Virus record (IMG/VR): IMGVR_UViG_3300044681_000629
Location: 1-64,000 of that record
Reading direction: 5' to 3' (one strand)
Length of the DNA: 64,000 nt
Source: a virus
Shown here in pieces: positions 21,527 through 29,609 of this stretch. Within the stretch, counting starts at the first letter, position 1. Every line of letters starts with the position of its first letter. A model generated the notes under the pieces. It saw only the letters and a list, made by a program, of their open reading frames with translations, ran no database searches and was not told the origin of the DNA. The position numbers were made by a program, and so were the translations under genes.

Positions 21527-22114
21527 TTGATAGGTAAAGCAGTAGCGGTAGTTTTCGCTATCTATACGGTCATATTCGGAGTGGAAGCGGTTGCGAAAGC
21601 ACCTCTCCATGAGGCACCTGAAGTGGTTATGGCATCGACCCCAGCACCACTCATGAATCTCATCCAACCCGAAATCCAACCCCAAGAGACGATTCTCGAG
21701 CACCCGTATGCGAACATCCAGTTCAAGCACGGAGATGTCTCGTGGCTACCGAAACTGGCACTTATGGCGGGGTGGAAAGAGAAGCAAATCCCACGTTTGA
21801 CCAGAATCATTCTTCGTGAGTCCGGCGGTTGTCCGTATCGGAGGGGCGGAGACATCGTGGATAAGAACTGTAATGTCGTCGGGCATGATGGTTCCGACCA
21901 CGCATCGGACACTGGTCTCCTCCAAATCAACGGTATTAACTACAATCTGAAGCGCAACAAGTGGGCGGCGTTGTGTACGCAGATGGGTATCTGTGAGCAG
22001 GAACCACTCCTTGACCCGTTGACGAACCTGAGGGCAGGCAAACTGTTGTTTGATATTGCGGGTTGGGAACCGTGGAACCCGTGTAACTGGGACCCCAAGA
22101 GGTGCGGTAAGTAA
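21527..22114 (+). CDS. Lysozyme-like/transglycosylase protein with signal anchor
   Basis: 195 residues from TTG with GAAGGA. Hydrophobic 1-23 (IGKAVAVVFAIYTVIFGVEA) is a signal or anchor. The SLT/lysozyme-like domain shows RIILRESGGCP (catalytic Glu expected here), SDTGLLQIN and LLDPLTNLRAGKLLF ending GWEPWNPC. Cleaves peptidoglycan; it could serve lysis. With a LexA box upstream, its expression may rise on DNA damage. Confidence 0.82.
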   Translation: MIGKAVAVVFAIYTVIFGVEAVAKAPLHEAPEVVMASTPAPLMNLIQPEIQPQETILEHPYANIQFKHGDVSWLPKLALMAGWKEKQIPRLTRIILRESGGCPYRRGGDIVDKNCNVVGHDGSDHASDTGLLQINGINYNLKRNKWAALCTQMGICEQEPLLDPLTNLRAGKLLFDIAGWEPWNPCNWDPKRCGK

Positions 22115-22117
22115 CCC

Positions 22118-22273
22118 TTAGGCGAGTACCCACTCTCCATTACGGAGGGTGTATCCCATCATCTCGGCGTATTCGGGGTCGTCATGGAAGGCGACCTGTA
22201 CGCAGTAGTCGCATATCTCTGTTGCTGAGTAGATGCGTTCCATTGGGCATTCGCAGTGTTGTGGTGTTGTCAT
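22118..22273 (-). CDS. Small Cys-rich protein, 51 aa
   Basis: ATG 22273, TAA 22118. It encodes MTTPQHCECPMERIYSATEI then CDYCVQVAF; C7-x-C9 and C21-x2-C24 are a probable zinc site. A GGAAGC ribosome-binding site and a CTATAACACCCCC element (variant of the GTGTWACACC promoter) lie upstream. A lone leftward gene between rightward ones. Confidence 0.58.
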   Translation of the reverse strand: MTTPQHCECPMERIYSATEICDYCVQVAFHDDPEYAEMMGYTLRNGEWVLA

Positions 22274-22304
22274 GCTTCCAGTATTACGTGGGGGTGTTAT
22301 AGGG

Positions 22305-22333
22305 TTGCTTTACATCTTCCTTGTAGTTACTAT
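22305..22333 (+). promoter_or_regulatory. Promoter for the DUF932 gene
   Basis: TTGCTT (22305-22310), 17 bp, TACTAT (22328-22333), with AGGG before the -35. ATG 22373 follows after ACAGGAG. Confidence 0.68.
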
Positions 22334-22372
22334 GAACTTAGATAAACTAAATAGAAGCGACAGGAGAACAAC

Positions 22373-23395
22373 ATGGCGCACAACCTAGAAATCAACCAAG
22401 ACGGAACAGCACGATTCGCCTACGCAGGGCAAACCCCGTGGCATCGCCTCGGAAAGCCGATGAAAGGGCTACAAACCATTGATGCGATGCTTGATGCTGC
22501 CCAAGCCGACTACCAAGTAGTTCTCACCAAAGTAGCCATCGTTGATGATGAAGGAAACTTGATTCGCAATCCGGACGGGTCAGCAGTAATTATCGAAGAT
22601 TCAAAAGCAACCGTTCGAGCAAACGATGACGGGACTTTCAACCCTCTCGCAACCGTCGGCAACCGGTACGACATCCGGCAAAACCGGGAAGTTCTTGAGC
22701 GGGCACTTGCCGTGGTCGGAGCATCACGTGGCGACGCAGTTATTGACACCTGTGGCGTACTCAAAGGGGGCGCACGGTTCTTCTCCACGATTGACCTCGG
22801 CTCTCTGGTCATTGACCCGACGGGGGTGAACGACAAGATTGCCCGTTATCTGGTTGTATCTCACGGACATGATGGTTTCTGGCCGATTCGCTACGCAAAC
22901 ACCGATGTGCGTGCTGTGTGCCAGAACACGGTGATTATGGGTTTGAAGGAGGCTGAGCGTGTATTCACGGCTCGCCACACCCGTAACGCAGACGAGTACA
23001 TGAAAACAGCCCAAGATGCCCTTCACATCTCAACCGAATGGGCAAAAGCATTCAAGTCCCAAGCAGAGTTGATGCTCAACATCCCAGTACCCCAGTCGTC
23101 ACAGAAAATCGACAAAGTTCTGAACGCGGTCTTCCCGGCATCGAAGGATGAGTCAGACCGGCAGCGGCGGAACCGTGAAGAAATCAACGGGACTATTCGA
23201 GCACTTTACGCGAACCAACGCAATGCCGGTGGGTACGGGTTCAACGGATGGTCCATCTACAACTCTGTTGTTGAGTTCCTCGACCATCACCGCAAAGGTG
23301 AGGCGAACGACCGTGCGCTGGCAACCATTGACGAGAACTCGTGGGTAACCCGAGCAAAGTTGACCACACAGAAAGCGGTTATGTCACTCGTTTGA
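22373..23395 (+). CDS. DUF932 phage/plasmid-like protein (TIGR03299 type)
   Basis: 340 residues: AHNLEINQDGTARFAYAGQT, PWHRLGKPM, GNRYDIRQNREVLE, YLVVSHGHDG, VCQNTV. This matches DUF932 proteins (W...G..v........yq.v.N.e.l.....). The family is very common in actinophages and plasmids near recombination genes; function unproven. Intact length. Confidence 0.88.
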   Translation: MAHNLEINQDGTARFAYAGQTPWHRLGKPMKGLQTIDAMLDAAQADYQVVLTKVAIVDDEGNLIRNPDGSAVIIEDSKATVRANDDGTFNPLATVGNRYDIRQNREVLERALAVVGASRGDAVIDTCGVLKGGARFFSTIDLGSLVIDPTGVNDKIARYLVVSHGHDGFWPIRYANTDVRAVCQNTVIMGLKEAERVFTARHTRNADEYMKTAQDALHISTEWAKAFKSQAELMLNIPVPQSSQKIDKVLNAVFPASKDESDRQRRNREEINGTIRALYANQRNAGGYGFNGWSIYNSVVEFLDHHRKGEANDRALATIDENSWVTRAKLTTQKAVMSLV

Positions 23396-23417
23396 TACCG
23401 AGTGATACCATTTTCAG

Positions 23418-23885
23418 GTGGAAGAAAACACCCCCGACAACGATTCGGCTCCGAAGGAAATCTCTTTCCCACAACCAGACGTTCCAAGTTCAACCATCTA
23501 TGAGATAGCCTCATTCATTGCCGGGGCAATCGAAAAGGAGCATCAAATGGCTTCATTGGCTAAAAGATTCTTGGATGAACTGTACGACGAGATTGGCAGT
23601 CCCGAAGACGCAGCAACAACGATCATCTCCTACATCCAACGTCGACACGGATGGGATATGGAGATTCTGGCCGATCGACGCGAAGTCGAAGAAATGCTTT
23701 TCAAACGGTTCAGCCGGTACGACGAAGAAATGTGGGAAAAAGTCCTCAACACGGATGCTATTTCCGACCTACACCATGAGGTGTACAAACTGTCCCAAAC
23801 CTACATCGGTTATGCGATAGATGAAGTCTTGTCAGAGGAGGATGTTGATGGCGAAGAAGACGGGAATCACCCAGAGTTTGATTAG
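23418..23885 (+). CDS. Hypothetical acidic protein
   Basis: 155 residues from GTG. Disordered acidic N-terminus, helical middle (IYEIASFIAGAIEKEHQM, FLDELYDEIGSPEDAATTI), very acidic tail. No family. Convergent overlap of 4 nt with 23882-24145. Confidence 0.58.
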   Translation: MEENTPDNDSAPKEISFPQPDVPSSTIYEIASFIAGAIEKEHQMASLAKRFLDELYDEIGSPEDAATTIISYIQRRHGWDMEILADRREVEEMLFKRFSRYDEEMWEKVLNTDAISDLHHEVYKLSQTYIGYAIDEVLSEEDVDGEEDGNHPEFD

Positions 23886-24145
23886 TCTTCCGAATCCAAA
23901 GAATCCAGAGGGTCGCCCTCAATAATCTGAAGTTTCGCCGTAAACTCGTTGTTTTCGGGGTTATCAACGGAAAGAATCTGAAGACCGAGAGCCTCAATCA
24001 TCAGGTCTGCCACCTCACCCATATCTTCCTCAAATACCGCAACTTCCTCATCGGTTGTCTCGTCGTCAACCGCCAAGGAAACCATGATTTCGGTCAAAAC
24101 TTCGTGGATTAGCAAACGTGCTTCTGCCGGGGTTTTTGTAGCCAT
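23882..24145 (-). CDS. Hypothetical acidic helical protein, leaderless
   Basis: 87 residues from ATG 24145. TAGAAT ends 7 nt upstream of the ATG and there is no SD, so a leaderless mRNA is likely. Helical, acidic (ARLLIHEVLTEIMVSLAVDD). No family. Confidence 0.55.
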   Translation of the reverse strand: MATKTPAEARLLIHEVLTEIMVSLAVDDETTDEEVAVFEEDMGEVADLMIEALGLQILSVDNPENNEFTAKLQIIEGDPLDSLDSED

Positions 24146-24231
24146 GCTTGTGATTCTAACCAGGGTTGGGTAGTATGACCGTAAGTCCGTTCCGATTGGC
24201 GGGACGGCAAAACACACTAGGAGGATCCGAA

Positions 24232-24702
24232 GTGTCAGCATCACCGGTAACCCTGGTCGGCAACATAACAGCCGACCCGAAGTTGGAGTTCCTTGCAAAT
24301 GGAAGTGCGAAACTTTCATTCAGCATCGCCTGCAACCATTATTGGACAGACCAAAGCGGCGAAAAGCAGGAGAAGACGTCGTTCTTCAACATCGTCGCAT
24401 GGCGCACCCTCGCAGAAGACGGCGGTAACACGCTGGCCAAGGGAAGCAAAGTTGTTGTGACTGGTCGTCTGGAACAGCGTTCGTATGAGGACAAGGAAGG
24501 CAACAAGAAGTCGATCATCGAGGTTGTCGCGGACAACATCGGTTTGTCGGTTTACGGTGTCGAGTCGTACCAGAAGAAGGAACGTTCTCAGGGAGTCCCG
24601 TCTTCCGCCACTCCGCGCGCAAAGACCGCAACCCGTCCGAGTGTTCCGATGAAGAAGGTTCCCGCCCAGCAGACGTTGGCTGAAGAGGAAGAGCCGTTCT
24701 GA
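24232..24702 (+). CDS. ssb: Single-stranded DNA-binding protein
   Basis: 156 residues from GTG with AGGAGG. The OB-fold core is clear: VTLVGNITADPKLEFLANGS, KLSFSIACNHYW, FFNIVAWRTLAEDGGNTLAKG, KVVVTGRLEQRSYEDKEGNK. The linker is short and the tail is acidic with EEEEPF, the protein-interaction tip of bacterial SSBs. It binds ssDNA during replication and recruits partners. Next to recombination genes. Confidence 0.95.
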   Translation: MSASPVTLVGNITADPKLEFLANGSAKLSFSIACNHYWTDQSGEKQEKTSFFNIVAWRTLAEDGGNTLAKGSKVVVTGRLEQRSYEDKEGNKKSIIEVVADNIGLSVYGVESYQKKERSQGVPSSATPRAKTATRPSVPMKKVPAQQTLAEEEEPF

Positions 24703-24830
24703 TGTCATTCATGCTGGATTATGGCGACCAGCCTGAGGATAACGACGACTGGTTTAGTGAAGCAAAGCAGAGGTGGGCTGTTGTTGCCATCTTTGTGGTG
24801 GCAATCGTTATTGTTCTTCGCTTCGTCTGA
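24702..24830 (+). CDS. Single-TM small membrane protein, 42 aa
   Basis: ATG overlaps the ssb stop (TGATG). Acidic N-terminus (DYGDQPEDNDDWF) then one TM segment (RWAVVAIFVVAIVIVLRFV). Coupled to ssb. A short 1-TM protein of this shape could be a membrane effector or spanin/holin partner; no evidence for any. Confidence 0.6.
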   Translation: MSFMLDYGDQPEDNDDWFSEAKQRWAVVAIFVVAIVIVLRFV

Positions 24831-24836
24831 CCAACA

Positions 24837-24900
24837 GGTGAAAGGAGAAAGCCCCCCGATAAACGCATCCCGTGAGATGCTTCGGGGGACTTCTTCTTAT
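24837..24900 (+). terminator. 19-bp repeat followed by intrinsic terminator
   Basis: GGTGAAAGGAGAAAGCCCC (24837-24855; exact copy at 7925-7943) runs into the stem CCCCCGA (24853-24859)/TCGGGGG (24882-24888), followed by ACTTCTTCTTATTT. It ends the ssb transcript. Confidence 0.68.
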
Positions 24901-25301
24901 TTGATTACTTGAACTTGCATCGGTTGTGATGCAATCTTGTCTCGCAACTGTGCGAGTTCTGCGTTCATCGCAGGTTTGTTGTTCATTGAGTGTGCGTAGT
25001 TTGCGAACTCCGGTTCAAAGAACATTTCGTGCAAGTCAAGGTGATCGCCTTCTTCGTCGGTTGCACCGCAGATTACGATGTCGCCAACGAGGAGTTGGTT
25101 GAAGATTGCGCTCACGCACGCATTGGGGTCTAACTTGTCAATGAGTCCTGTGTCGTGTACGTATGCGGAGATGTTCATGTCTGGTTGACGGACAACATCG
25201 AACCATCCACCAACGACTTCCCAGATTTTTTCACCCGCCTTGTCGCCAAGTTCAATGGGTTCTGTTTTGCCGTTTGCCCTGACAACGATTGCTTTGCTCA
25301 T
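24897..25301 (-). CDS. DUF3846-like protein
   Basis: 134 residues. AIVVRANGKTEPIELGDKAG, VVGGWFDVVRQP, ISAYVHDTGL and VGDIVICGATDEEGD match DUF3846 (kal.v..dG......l.......l...vgG......l........y.de.g...LppN........GdvvivG.....g). Actinophage-typical, unknown function. Confidence 0.78.
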   Translation of the reverse strand: MSKAIVVRANGKTEPIELGDKAGEKIWEVVGGWFDVVRQPDMNISAYVHDTGLIDKLDPNACVSAIFNQLLVGDIVICGATDEEGDHLDLHEMFFEPEFANYAHSMNNKPAMNAELAQLRDKIASQPMQVQVIK

Positions 25302-25309
25302 GTTTGCTC

Positions 25310-25399
25310 CTAGTTGATAAGTAGGTTTATTGTTCTGATTATCTGGAAGATGATTGCGATTATGGATACCGCAAGCATCGTGTAGAAGATTTTACGCAT
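25310..25399 (-). CDS. Possible 29-aa membrane peptide
   Basis: ATG 25399 overlaps the stop of 25392-25691; TAG at 25310. It encodes one hydrophobic stretch (MLAVSIIAIIFQII). No SD. It fills an otherwise empty gap, but such a short frame could be fortuitous. Confidence 0.35.
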   Translation of the reverse strand: MRKIFYTMLAVSIIAIIFQIIRTINLLIN

Positions 25400-25691
25400 T
25401 GGGTGTAACAGACTTAGAGAACTCAACGTCAAGGTTGAGTTGCCCGTCGGGTGCGTAGAACTCTTGGTATCCACGCTTCACTTTGGGGTTGCGTAGTGCT
25501 GCGAAGTTCACCCGAAGGTTCATGGGTAGGGTTGCGACCCAATCGCATGCTTCTTTGCCGTTCATGAACGGCCCGTACAACTTGTCTCCGTGCATGCCTG
25601 GTTGCGGAACTCGTGCGATGAGAACAGTATTTGGGTACTGTGCTTCCATTTGTGCACGGAACTCGTCGAAGGTTGGTTGGTTTTCAGACAT
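25392..25691 (-). CDS. Hypothetical protein
   Basis: 99 residues: PTFDEFRAQMEAQYPNTVLI, PQPGMHGDKLYGPFMNGKEA, CDWVATLPMNL. Residue pattern suggests a small alpha/beta fold. Overlaps the phosphoesterase gene upstream by 8 nt. Unknown family. Confidence 0.6.
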   Translation of the reverse strand: MSENQPTFDEFRAQMEAQYPNTVLIARVPQPGMHGDKLYGPFMNGKEACDWVATLPMNLRVNFAALRNPKVKRGYQEFYAPDGQLNLDVEFSKSVTPNA

Positions 25692-26409
25692 CGTAAATCA
25701 AAATGCTTTCTTGACCCATCCCGTCTCTACCGAGGACGTTTACCTCGGTTTCGCCGATGTGCCATGTTGCTCGTGTGTGATGGTGACCACATACTACGAC
25801 ATCCGGTTGAACTTTGTCAACGATTTCGCTGACTAGTGCGCGTTGTGAGACGCTTACTGGGATGTCGTCTTTGTATGAGATTTCTTTGCCGAGTGGTGCC
25901 TCGTGGGTGACGAGGATGTCTACATGCTGGTCGGTGAGAAGGTCAACATGGTATGGGTTGATTAGTTCACCTCTCCACCATGACATGCCTTCTTCTCGTT
26001 GTTTCCAGTCAACGCTGTACGCACCGCCGTATCCCATGAAGGTTGTGTCGCCGATCTTGAAACGACATCCACGAGGTATCCATCGCACCCACTTATTGGG
26101 GGTGTCAATCGGTTCGTTGTCTCCGTGTTCTTCTTTGAGTTCGTGGAGAATGTCGTGGTTTTCATGGTTGCCGTCTACCCACAGGATGTGGATGTTGTGC
26201 TGTTCTGCCATGCGTGCGACGTTGTTTACGAACTTGCGTCCACGAGGAAGGTGTACCCAGTATCCGAAGTCACCACACGCAATGATGTGTGTGCAGTCAG
26301 ACTTGTGTGCGGTTTCAATGACCCATTGTGCGTGGTCAATGTCTCCGTGTATGTCTCCTGCGAAGAGAACTCGTTGGTTCTCTTGTGTTGGGTTGTGTAG
26401 TTTCTTCAT
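25684..26409 (-). CDS. Metallophosphoesterase
   Basis: 241 residues from MKKLHNP (ATG 26409; an ATG 9 nt earlier is possible). Calcineurin-like motifs in order: FAGDIHGD, ACGDFGYW, VDGNHEN, LVTHEAPLG, VCGHHHT. All metal ligands are present, so a two-metal phosphodiesterase or phosphatase is expected. The promoter at 26417-26445 puts +1 at the MKK ATG. Confidence 0.92.
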   Translation of the reverse strand: MKKLHNPTQENQRVLFAGDIHGDIDHAQWVIETAHKSDCTHIIACGDFGYWVHLPRGRKFVNNVARMAEQHNIHILWVDGNHENHDILHELKEEHGDNEPIDTPNKWVRWIPRGCRFKIGDTTFMGYGGAYSVDWKQREEGMSWWRGELINPYHVDLLTDQHVDILVTHEAPLGKEISYKDDIPVSVSQRALVSEIVDKVQPDVVVCGHHHTRATWHIGETEVNVLGRDGMGQESILIYDV

Positions 26410-26416
26410 AGGTATC

Positions 26417-26445
26417 ATTTTATCGGCTCCACAGATAAATGTCAA
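26417..26445 (-). promoter_or_regulatory. Consensus sigma70 promoter, leaderless
   Basis: Bottom strand: TTGACA (26440-26445), 17 bp, TAAAAT (26417-26422), then 7 nt to the ATG at 26409. Nearly perfect hexamers. Leaderless initiation is implied. Confidence 0.85.
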
Positions 26446-26515
26446 CCTATCCCCAAAGAGTGTAAGGGGAGCCTAACTACCCGCCAGAGCAAGCAAATAC
26501 GGCTAATCTTGACAC

Positions 26516-26938
26516 ATGGCAACAAATCTCACAGACAAAATCATCGCCACCCAAATACCCGAAGAAATCATTGCCCTCATCGTCGCCGTCGGATCAGACA
26601 AAACAATCGACAAAAACAACCAGGAAGTCAAAGAACTCCTGCCACATCCGGCAGTCGTACGTGCAGTAATGGCAGAAGCGGGACTCGCAGCAGCATCACC
26701 GGCACAAGACCTCGACCAGGCTGACGCGTGGATCCGGGAACAACGCGACTGGCAAACACGTGCAATGCTCGTGCAAGCCCAACTCCAAGAACAGTTCCCC
26801 TTCACCAAAGAACAAGCAACAAAAGGAAACCTTCCCGTTTGGGCAGTAGAACCGTGGGCAACCAAACTCCTTTACCAATGGGCAGACGGACTGCAAGAAG
26901 CAGTACTTCAAGCCGAAACATTCCTCCTCAACAAATAA
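26516..26938 (+). CDS. Hypothetical helical protein
   Basis: 140 residues. Helical, with acidic and Gln-rich segments (PEEIIALIVAVGSDKTIDKN, DWQTRAMLVQAQLQEQFPF). TAATCT lies 6 nt before the ATG, so leaderless. No family. First gene of the HNH-RuvC-ParB operon. Confidence 0.6.
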   Translation: MATNLTDKIIATQIPEEIIALIVAVGSDKTIDKNNQEVKELLPHPAVVRAVMAEAGLAAASPAQDLDQADAWIREQRDWQTRAMLVQAQLQEQFPFTKEQATKGNLPVWAVEPWATKLLYQWADGLQEAVLQAETFLLNK

Positions 26939-26948
26939 GGCGACAAAC

Positions 26949-27311
26949 ATGAGTGACTTCCCGGAAGACAACATCGAAGCAGCAATGGATCGAGTAGCAG
27001 AATCAATAGTCCCGACTCGATCGAAAAACACCGGCACGGCAAAAGGCGAAACGGCCCAAAGCCAAATCCTGATACGTGCATCTTCAGAGGATCACGAGTT
27101 AATCAAGAAAGCCGCAGCCTTCCTCGGAATCTCAATGTCGGAGTTCGTCCGAAAGACAGCAGTTGAGAAATCCCGTGAACTTATTGAGTGCCAACACCCT
27201 CGGTCACACAGAAAGTCATACCCGTGGAGCGAAGTCTGCCTCAAGTGCGGTCAACGACTCAGGGACGGCGACGGTCATACATACATGACAGCCAAAACAA
27301 AAAAGAAGTGA
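26949..27311 (+). CDS. DUF1778/RHH-like protein with zinc tail
   Basis: 120 residues. Residues 40-78 (ILIRASSEDHELIKKAAAFL, GISMSEFVRKTAVEKSREL) are the ribbon-helix-helix pattern of DUF1778-type antitoxins and regulators. The C-terminus has CQHPRSHRK and CLKCGQR, a zinc site. No toxin partner follows, so a regulator is more likely than a toxin-antitoxin pair. Confidence 0.68.
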   Translation: MSDFPEDNIEAAMDRVAESIVPTRSKNTGTAKGETAQSQILIRASSEDHELIKKAAAFLGISMSEFVRKTAVEKSRELIECQHPRSHRKSYPWSEVCLKCGQRLRDGDGHTYMTAKTKKK

Positions 27312-27667
27312 AGAAGCAGAGAAAACCACTAAAAAGAACACCCCTCAAACGGTCGAGCAAACGGATCAACCAACGTTCAGCGAAACGCGAGAAACTGTAC
27401 GAATCCCGGAGGCCGTTCGTGGCGGGACTTCTGGCGGAGTTCCCCTGGTGTCAAGCCTGCCCGGTGTTTGCCGGACACGACGGAAAAATCACATTCGTTC
27501 GACGCAAAGCAGTTGACGTACACGAGTTGATTCGCAGGTCTCAAGGGGGAAGCATCTTGGACAGGGAGAACTGCATCACCGTATGCCGTCCTTGCCACAG
27601 GCGCATCGGAGAGCACCCACAGTTGGCTGTTGACCTCGGTTTGGCGAAACGGTCGTGGGACAAATGA
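27308..27667 (+). CDS. HNH endonuclease
   Basis: 119 residues from GTG (GTGA overlap). Basic N-terminus, C48-x2-C51, DVHELI at 70-75, N88, and C93RPCH97: a ββα-metal HNH domain with a structural zinc. Phage HNH proteins of this size often sit next to terminase or recombination genes; here it is next to a RuvC-like gene. Confidence 0.88.
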   Translation: MKKQRKPLKRTPLKRSSKRINQRSAKREKLYESRRPFVAGLLAEFPWCQACPVFAGHDGKITFVRRKAVDVHELIRRSQGGSILDRENCITVCRPCHRRIGEHPQLAVDLGLAKRSWDK

Positions 27668-28179
27668 ACACGATGGGGTTGGACTTATCCCTCACATCTA
27701 CAGGTGTGTCTATCGGAGGGGTCACTCAAAGTATCCAATCGGATACCCGTGGCGTTCACCGGCTGCAGCACATCAGAAATCGAATAATCGAACTTGTTGT
27801 CGAACATCAGATCACATTGGCCGCTGTCGAAGGTTACTCTTATGCGTCCCGCCACTCGCAAGCACATTCGCTTGGCGAACTCGGCGGCGTCATCCGGCTG
27901 GCCCTGTTCGAGAACGACGTAACATTCATCGTCATTCCCCCTACATCCAGAGCGAAGTTCGCTACAGGTAAAGGAAACGCAGGCAAACCCGAGGTGTTGT
28001 CAGCGATTTCCGCTAAAACAGGCATCGTTTGGGCTGGTGGCGACGGGTCGGACAGATGCGACGCCTGGGTTATGGAGCAAATGCTTCTTGTAAAACTGGG
28101 GCAAAGCAGTTACGATTGGTCGAAAGAGCAACTCGATGCTCTCGACAAGGTGGACTGGACGGGACTCACAGATGGCTAG
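27664..28179 (+). CDS. RuvC-like Holliday junction resolvase
   Basis: 171 residues from the ATG overlapping the HNH stop (ATGA). Acidic catalytic set of a RuvC fold: GLDLSLTSTGV (first Asp), AAVEGYSYASR (Glu), and DGSDRCDAWVM (two Asp near the end). Resolves branched recombination or replication intermediates. Confidence 0.88.
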   Translation: MNTMGLDLSLTSTGVSIGGVTQSIQSDTRGVHRLQHIRNRIIELVVEHQITLAAVEGYSYASRHSQAHSLGELGGVIRLALFENDVTFIVIPPTSRAKFATGKGNAGKPEVLSAISAKTGIVWAGGDGSDRCDAWVMEQMLLVKLGQSSYDWSKEQLDALDKVDWTGLTDG

Positions 28180-28516
28180 ATTGCAACCAATCTCACAAAT
28201 CGAAATCGAATCAGAAATAATGCGACTTATGGGGATGCTCGAAGAGGAAACCGAAGCATTCGAAACGTTGGCTACAGACTGCGCCAAAAAGGAGGCGTTG
28301 ATGAAGGCGAACTGGGCTAAGGAATACCTGTCTGCGAAGGGTTCCATCAAGGAACGGGAAGCGTGGGCTGACTACAAACTGTCAGACGAAGCCTACGCAT
28401 ACAAGATTGCCGAAGCACTCGTCAAAGCCAAACGAGAAAAGTTGCTTTCCGTCCGCACATCACTCGACGCACTCCGGACATTGAACGCGAACGTACGTGT
28501 GCAGGTGAACCCGTGA
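28172..28516 (+). CDS. Hypothetical helical protein next to the resolvase
   Basis: 114 residues, almost entirely helix (QIEIESEIMRLMGMLEEETE, EREAWADYKLSDEAYAYKI, VKAKREKLLSVRTSLDALR). Overlaps the RuvC-like gene by 8 nt. Similar long-helix proteins follow RuvC-like genes in other phages; role unknown. Confidence 0.65.
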   Translation: MARLQPISQIEIESEIMRLMGMLEEETEAFETLATDCAKKEALMKANWAKEYLSAKGSIKEREAWADYKLSDEAYAYKIAEALVKAKREKLLSVRTSLDALRTLNANVRVQVNP

Positions 28517-29277
28517 GCAACATCCACGAATCAATCCGGCATCTGGCCACCCCTATCGACAAGTTAGTCCCGCTTCCCGGCAATCCCCGGAAGGGCGCAG
28601 TCGAAGCAATCATGGCTTCGTACCGGGAGTTCGGCCAAGTGAAACCTGTCGTAGTGAAAGCGAACGATGATGGCACCTCAACGGTTATTGCTGGCAACCA
28701 TCAAGTTGAAGCGTGCAGACGGCTCGGCTGGACAGAGGTGGCGGTCGTACAGTTCGCTGGTAGCGACGTGGACGCAATCGCATTCGCTCTCGCAGACAAC
28801 AGGACAACAGAACTCGGCACAACAGACAACACTCTTCTCTTTGAAATGATTGACATGGCTGAAGAGCACATGGAACTGTTTGAATCACTCGGCTGGGACG
28901 ACTTTGAGTTCGCCTCCATGGAAGACAACTACACATCCACAGACGACGGCACATACACCCCGCCTGTGATGCAGACAATAGACACAGCACCTGTCGCACC
29001 ACAACCATCACCCGTAGTCACCCGTGACGCTGATGGCGAAACCACCCTCTCAGCACCTGAATCAGTTGACACGAATACTGCTGTCACACAAGGCGCACCT
29101 GCTGTGGTGAACAACCCCTCAAAAGCGGTAGTCCAATACACGCTTGTATTTGACTCAGCAGAGCAGCAACGCAAATGGTATGACTTCATACGCTGGCTGA
29201 AAGCAGACGCAGGCTATGACGGCAACACCACCGCTGAACGGCTACTCAACTTCCTAGACAGTCACGCAAACTATTGA
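28513..29277 (+). CDS. ParB-like nuclease-domain protein
   Basis: 254 residues from GTG (GTGA overlap). Residues 14-90 (IDKLVPLPGNPRKGAVEAIM, FGQVKPVVVKAN, VIAGNHQVEACRRLGWTEV) are the ParB/Sulfiredoxin N-domain with the GNHR-type motif as GNHQ. A Pro/Thr-rich linker and a short helical C-domain follow. In phages such proteins often accompany DNA modification or act as CTP-binding DNA adaptors. Confidence 0.85.
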   Translation: MSNIHESIRHLATPIDKLVPLPGNPRKGAVEAIMASYREFGQVKPVVVKANDDGTSTVIAGNHQVEACRRLGWTEVAVVQFAGSDVDAIAFALADNRTTELGTTDNTLLFEMIDMAEEHMELFESLGWDDFEFASMEDNYTSTDDGTYTPPVMQTIDTAPVAPQPSPVVTRDADGETTLSAPESVDTNTAVTQGAPAVVNNPSKAVVQYTLVFDSAEQQRKWYDFIRWLKADAGYDGNTTAERLLNFLDSHANY

Positions 29278-29302
29278 CATCCGTACACCCCCAAAGTAAT
29301 AT
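29274..29302 (+). promoter_or_regulatory. Consensus sigma70 promoter, leaderless
   Basis: TTGACA (29274-29279), 17 bp, TAATAT (29297-29302), then 6 nt to ATG 29309. Confidence 0.85.
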
Positions 29303-29308
29303 GAGGGT

Positions 29309-29569
29309 ATGGCAAACAACGACTACTACTGGTCAGGCGCATTCGACTGCAAAGACTGCGGAATCCACACAGGTGAAGCACACGAGTACTACATGGTCAA
29401 CAACGACCTATGGAAACAACACGGCACAGAACAAGGAATGCTATGCATCGGATGTCTAGAAAACCGGATGCAACGACAACTCACAGCAGACGACTTCACA
29501 GACTGCGCACTCAACAACGGAATCTACGGTCAATCACCACGACTACAACAACGACTAGGGCACCCATAA
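29309..29569 (+). CDS. Zinc-ribbon phage protein
   Basis: 86 residues. CKDCGIHTGEAHEYY and CIGCLENRMQRQLTADDFTD: two CxxC knuckles followed by the R....lt..DF tail of a common short actinophage family. Leaderless promoter directly upstream. Coding strand rich in C and A. Confidence 0.75.
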   Translation: MANNDYYWSGAFDCKDCGIHTGEAHEYYMVNNDLWKQHGTEQGMLCIGCLENRMQRQLTADDFTDCALNNGIYGQSPRLQQRLGHP

Positions 29570-29609
29570 ACCACCCGTAAGCCTCAAAACGAGGCAACAC
29601 AACAATCAA

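Noticed and set aside
26949-27311. Toxin-antitoxin pair based on the DUF1778-like protein
   Set aside because: The next gene is an HNH protein with GTGA overlap, not an acetyltransferase toxin, and the RHH protein carries a zinc tail unlike antitoxins.
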